64,000 bases of DNA from Parapristionchus giblindavisi (taxonomy: Eukaryota; Nematoda; Chromadorea; Rhabditida; Diplogasteridae), in assembly GCA_943737045.1 (NCBI GenBank), contig CALSFV010000053.1, positions 248,001 through 312,000 on the forward strand. Reading direction: 5' to 3'. A program made the translations under genes and the position numbers. A model generated the notes under the pieces. It searched no databases, had not been told where the DNA came from, and was given only the letters and a program-made list of their open reading frames with translations. Numbering within the stretch: the first letter of the stretch is position 1; each line of letters begins with the position of its first letter. Below are positions 62,701 through 64,000 of the stretch, piece after piece.

Positions 62701-63185
62701 TCAAATCGTTCGGTTCTTGTGAGAGCCATTGGCAGAGTGATCGATAATTAACCAATAATCAATCAATAATCAATCGGTAAATGATTGAACGTCTCACGAA
62801 ACAGTGAATCTCGCCTCTACCAACAACTACTTTTGATTAACTAATCTCTAATTTCATGAGTACATTTGCTTGTTTAAATATAACCTATTTCTATTTTAAA
62901 TATCTATTCAAATCACTCTCGCCTGCTACTTTGTTCTAGGTTCGTGAAGGTTCTAGCTTGCAATTTCAAATCGTTCGTTTTTGTGACAGCTATTGACAGT
63001 GCGATCGCTAATCAACCAATAATCAATCAATAATCAATCAATAAATGATTGAACAACTCACGCTGATGGTCCAGGCTGCGCTCGAACCCCGCTGGGCTGA
63101 CGCCATTCTCTAGCGGCTCCGACTCCTCCACCTCATTCGGATCCAGTAAACTCAATACCGCGTCTTCCTCTGCATCATCGTCTAC
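50452..63185 (-). CDS. Arg/Ser-rich and acidic protein of unknown function, 5'-partial
   Basis: Ten exons in one frame, 399 aa: 63185-63062, 59025-58888, 58615-58472, 58113-57987, 57669-57594, 56118-56059, 55108-54999, 52989-52828, 50825-50707 and 50591-50452. No start codon was found; the first exon has an acceptor (attttag), so the 5' end is outside or unseen. Segments in order: acidic ([20 protein letters not shown]); Thr/Arg repeats ([16 protein letters not shown]) built from the TACGGTA repeat word; an Arg/Lys cluster ([18 protein letters not shown]) that could be a nuclear signal; a conserved-looking core (FEEFKD-like [23 protein letters not shown]); acidic ([10 protein letters not shown]); then [15 protein letters not shown] and a Ser-rich end ([15 protein letters not shown]) finishing [11 protein letters not shown]. 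Mostly disordered. The donor at 50706 (GTTGGT) is weak and is chosen only to keep frame. No family recognised. Confidence 0.75.
51175..51260 (+). ncRNA. tRNA-like (SINE head), left arm
   Basis: Carries an A box (TGACGCAGTAGG, 51184-51195) and a B box (GGTTCGATTCC, 51239-51249). GCAAC at the 5' side can pair with GTTGC at the 3' side, and T8 follows as a pol III terminator. The acceptor stem is incomplete, so it is a tRNA-derived sequence rather than a working tRNA. Confidence 0.6.
51509..51739. mobile_element. MITE nested in the foldback centre
   Basis: Perfect inverted ends ACGGTGCATATTGGGCCAG and CTGGCCCAATATGCACCGT, 28 bases long. The interior contains TTGCCCCTGTGGCGAGCC but no gene. Confidence 0.88.
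51815..51900 (-). ncRNA. tRNA-like (SINE head), right arm
   Basis: Inverse partner of the block at 51175-51260, with A box TAGCGCAGTAGG (better than the left copy) and B box GGTTCGATTC, followed by an A/T-run terminator. The two have diverged by several substitutions and one or two indels. Confidence 0.6.
52329..52801. repeat. 23-bp intronic tandem repeat
   Basis: Unit CTACAGTAATCAATGAATA plus ACAC, AGAC or CGGC, repeated about 20 times without indels. It lies in the intron just downstream of the 52989-52828 exon's donor and ends within 30 bases of it. Confidence 0.97.
53690..53776. repeat. (TA)n microsatellite
   Basis: About 43 uninterrupted TA units within the intron between the exons at 54999 and 52989. 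Confidence 0.98.
54442..54586 (+). mobile_element. TACCCTCG-ended MITE
   Basis: Ends TACCCTCG and CGAGGGTA. Interior AAAATTCGTTATTT and TTTCGCATCAAGTG. Other copies are at 57349-57511 (reverse) and 57746-57913. Confidence 0.8.
55125..55990. repeat. 35-bp tandem repeat with higher-order structure
   Basis: Unit ACTACGGTAACTACTAATGA then CAGTCGATATATCAG, 35 bp, about 23 copies. A variant block ending GTATTCAATATATTGG marks higher-order units at 55465, 55741 and 55945. It lies entirely inside the intron between the 56059-56118 and 54999-55108 exons. Confidence 0.95.
56193..56330 (+). mobile_element. tRNA-derived SINE
   Basis: GGAGGCGTAGCGCAGTCGGT contains an A box (TAGCGCAGTCGG). GGGTTCGAACCCC about 50 bases later is a strong B box, and an A-rich run (56331-56338) follows a short body. 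The acceptor strands do not pair, so it is not a functional tRNA. It lies in an intron of the Arg/Ser-rich gene on the opposite strand. Confidence 0.8.
56486..56627. mobile_element. Palindromic MITE, GGTGTTACATTTTC family
   Basis: TGGTGTTACATTTTCAAAAC with inverse ends. The CGTGCGCACGCCGTGC stem occurs three times, so the copy looks like one MITE nested in or recombined with another (inner end GGTGTTACATTTTGAAACG at 56571). Confidence 0.85.
56711..56732 (+). repeat. Poly(G) run
   Basis: About 22 consecutive G residues inside a GA/GC-rich patch. A G-quadruplex former and a likely sequencing hot spot. Confidence 0.9.
57349..57511 (-). mobile_element. TACCCTCG-ended MITE, reverse copy
   Basis: Inverse of the 57746-57913 copy. 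CCTCGCAATGCGAGGATTG is at the left. It lies 83 bases from the exon at 57594-57669. Confidence 0.8.
57746..57913 (+). mobile_element. TACCCTCG-ended MITE
   Basis: TACCCTCGCCGTTGATTTTA to CCTCGCATTGCGAGGGTA. It lies 77 bases on the other side of the same exon, in the opposite orientation. Confidence 0.8.
58355..58450. mobile_element. Hairpin MITE, CTCTCTCG family
   Basis: GCTCTCTCGCTTTCTTTATC faces GAGAGAGTGTGGCTAGTGCG, and the right end TTAGTTCGGAGTATCCCTTTAA is standard for the family. Confidence 0.7.
59615..61568. mobile_element. Tc1/mariner-type TIR element carrying a PCNA relic
   Basis: A 1954-bp element with ends CTCACACAGAAAATTCTC and its exact inverse, flanked by TA on both sides (59613-59614 and 61569-61570). 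Removing it restores the 265-bp repeat unit precisely (CTATTTCTATTTTAAAT). The terminal 250 bases on each side are made of AAGAAATT/AATTTCTTA words. The interior (60030-61009) is a decayed intron-containing PCNA gene. No transposase is present. Confidence 0.92.
60030..61009 (-). pseudogene. PCNA (sliding clamp) pseudogene, unprocessed
   Basis: Five former exons with introns kept: 61009-60854 ([23 protein letters not shown]), 60811-60651 ([32 protein letters not shown]), 60598-60433 ([37 protein letters not shown]), 60374-60291 ([13 protein letters not shown]) and 60243-60030 ([40 protein letters not shown]). These are the characteristic PCNA blocks in order, including the interdomain region. 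A frameshift in the second exon is visible because KRDKTQ is in another frame. A stop follows SAEF, and a deletion removes the FYLAPK block near the C terminus. The first exon has lost the loop that follows DAHL. It cannot make a clamp. Splice sites are mostly intact, so the copy was moved as DNA. Confidence 0.92.
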
Positions 63186-63189
63186 CTAA

Positions 63190-64000
63190 AATAGAAGAAC
63201 AATAAATCAATCGAGCAACCAATAAACCAATCAATAGAACAGCTAGAGCTGGTAGCCATATGCATATGATATGCTGCAAATCAAAGTAATGTTCAACTAA
63301 TAATAAAACTAAAACTAATAATAATGAACCTAATAATAGTAATAATAAAACTAATAATAAACTAATAATAAACTAATAAAAATAATAAAACTAATAATAA
63401 AATACAACTAAGTAAAGTCAACTAATAATACGATGGAACAACTCATGTTCGAGGGGCACTACTCTAGAAGCCCGGAGAAATTGCAAAGCGTGGACCTAGG
63501 AGGTTCCATTACCATGCCTAGGGCCCCGCAGTCTAAACAAACACATCAACTAGCCCTAATCCACATAAGAGAGACAGAAATAACGTTCGAGGAACAAATT
63601 GGCAGGTGAATTGGTCAAGAACAGTGAAACTAGAACCTAGAAGCAGTCGTCTTATTTCTCTGTGGCCGTATGCAAGAACCGTTTTTCGGGAAAATGTGAC
63701 GTCATTAGCGTAGGCGAAGGCGTTTTCCAAAAATCCTCCGCCTACGCAAATGACGTCACATTTTCCCGGAAAACGGTTTTTCCGTTGTTCTTGCATACGG
63801 CCACTGGTGTTGATATTCTTGCGTGATCAGAGAAACAAGTATAATCATGATTCGACATTCCATGCTTGATTATTGCATGGAATGACGGAATCCATGCATG
63901 ATCACGGATAACCCATGAGTGATTCGAGTATTTTCCATGCTAGATCATGCCATTTATTGCAAGAATTTTACTGGATTCATGCGTGGATTCGAACACCTGA
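63190..64000. other. Right end: AATAATAAAACT repeats, a MITE and an ATGCATGATC block
   Basis: CTAATAATAAAACTAA repeats at 63295-63430. A palindromic MITE at 63661-63805. The ATGCATGATCACGGATA repeat at 63845-63995 (as at 36640). No further exon of the Arg/Ser-rich gene could be recognised. Confidence 0.6.
63661..63805. mobile_element. Palindromic MITE with GTGGCCGTATGCAAGAA ends
   Basis: Inverted ends GTGGCCGTATGCAAGAAC and GTTCTTGCATACGGCCAC. The inner arms GGGAAAATGTGACGTCATT and its inverse surround GCGTAGGCGAAGGCG. It contains a CRE-like TGACGTCA in each arm. Confidence 0.9.

Larger units (their letters stand above)
59156..63060. repeat. 265-bp tandem array interrupted by a transposon
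   Basis: The unit begins ACTCTCGCCTGCTACT and runs about 265 bases, at 59370 and then 61592, 61857, 62122, 62387, 62651 and 62916. Alternate units differ (TTTGTTCTAGG against AGTTTCTACTTACG), giving a higher-order period of about 529. The array occupies most of the 4-kb first visible intron of the Arg/Ser-rich gene and begins at that intron's donor. Confidence 0.93.

Overview
The window is eukaryotic and almost certainly from a free-living rhabditid or diplogastrid nematode. Five spliced protein genes can be assembled codon by codon. They have small exons (27-330 nt), GT-AG introns with TTTCAG/TTGCAG acceptors, and introns full of AATCAATCAATAATC-, TACGGTA/TACAGTA- and GATCTTT-type simple repeats. 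A histone H2B relic still carries a histone 3' stem-loop and a PCNA relic still carries its introns. High intron density (22 exons in the zinc-finger gene) fits a Pristionchus-like genome, but the genus cannot be fixed from sequence alone. No rRNA, CRISPR, phage or bacterial operon is present.

Layout. 1-12560: a recent, nearly exact tandem duplication (period 5558 bp) of a unit made of long inverted-repeat arms around a spacer. Each spacer carries a partial membrane-protein gene and a nonautonomous hAT-like element with a perfect 8-bp target duplication. 12560-14650: repeat remnants. 14653-19290 (+): small secreted Cys-rich protein whose introns hold two large foldback elements; one has inverted arrays of a 118-bp satellite and a 9-bp target duplication. 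20009-23166 (-): four-TM protein, 8 exons. 23200-37600: gene-poor, with minisatellites, GA/CT microsatellites, a dozen hairpin MITEs and a broken H2B gene. 37628-39738 (-): type I membrane protein with a mucin-like ectodomain. 39909-40431: second hAT-like element. 41221-47936 (-): zinc-finger protein with 11 C2H2 fingers. 49167-49568 (-): very small secreted peptide. 50452-63185 (-, 5' end outside or unseen): Arg/Ser/acidic low-complexity protein, 10 exons seen, whose introns carry three different tandem arrays, a foldback element with a tRNA-like pol III head in each arm, a tRNA-derived SINE and a 1954-bp TIR element that has captured a decayed PCNA gene.

The genes share no evident pathway. 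The coherent theme is the mobile DNA: many unrelated foldback/MITE families with perfect inverted repeats have filled introns and intergenic DNA, and at least one (perhaps two) carries host-gene sequence.
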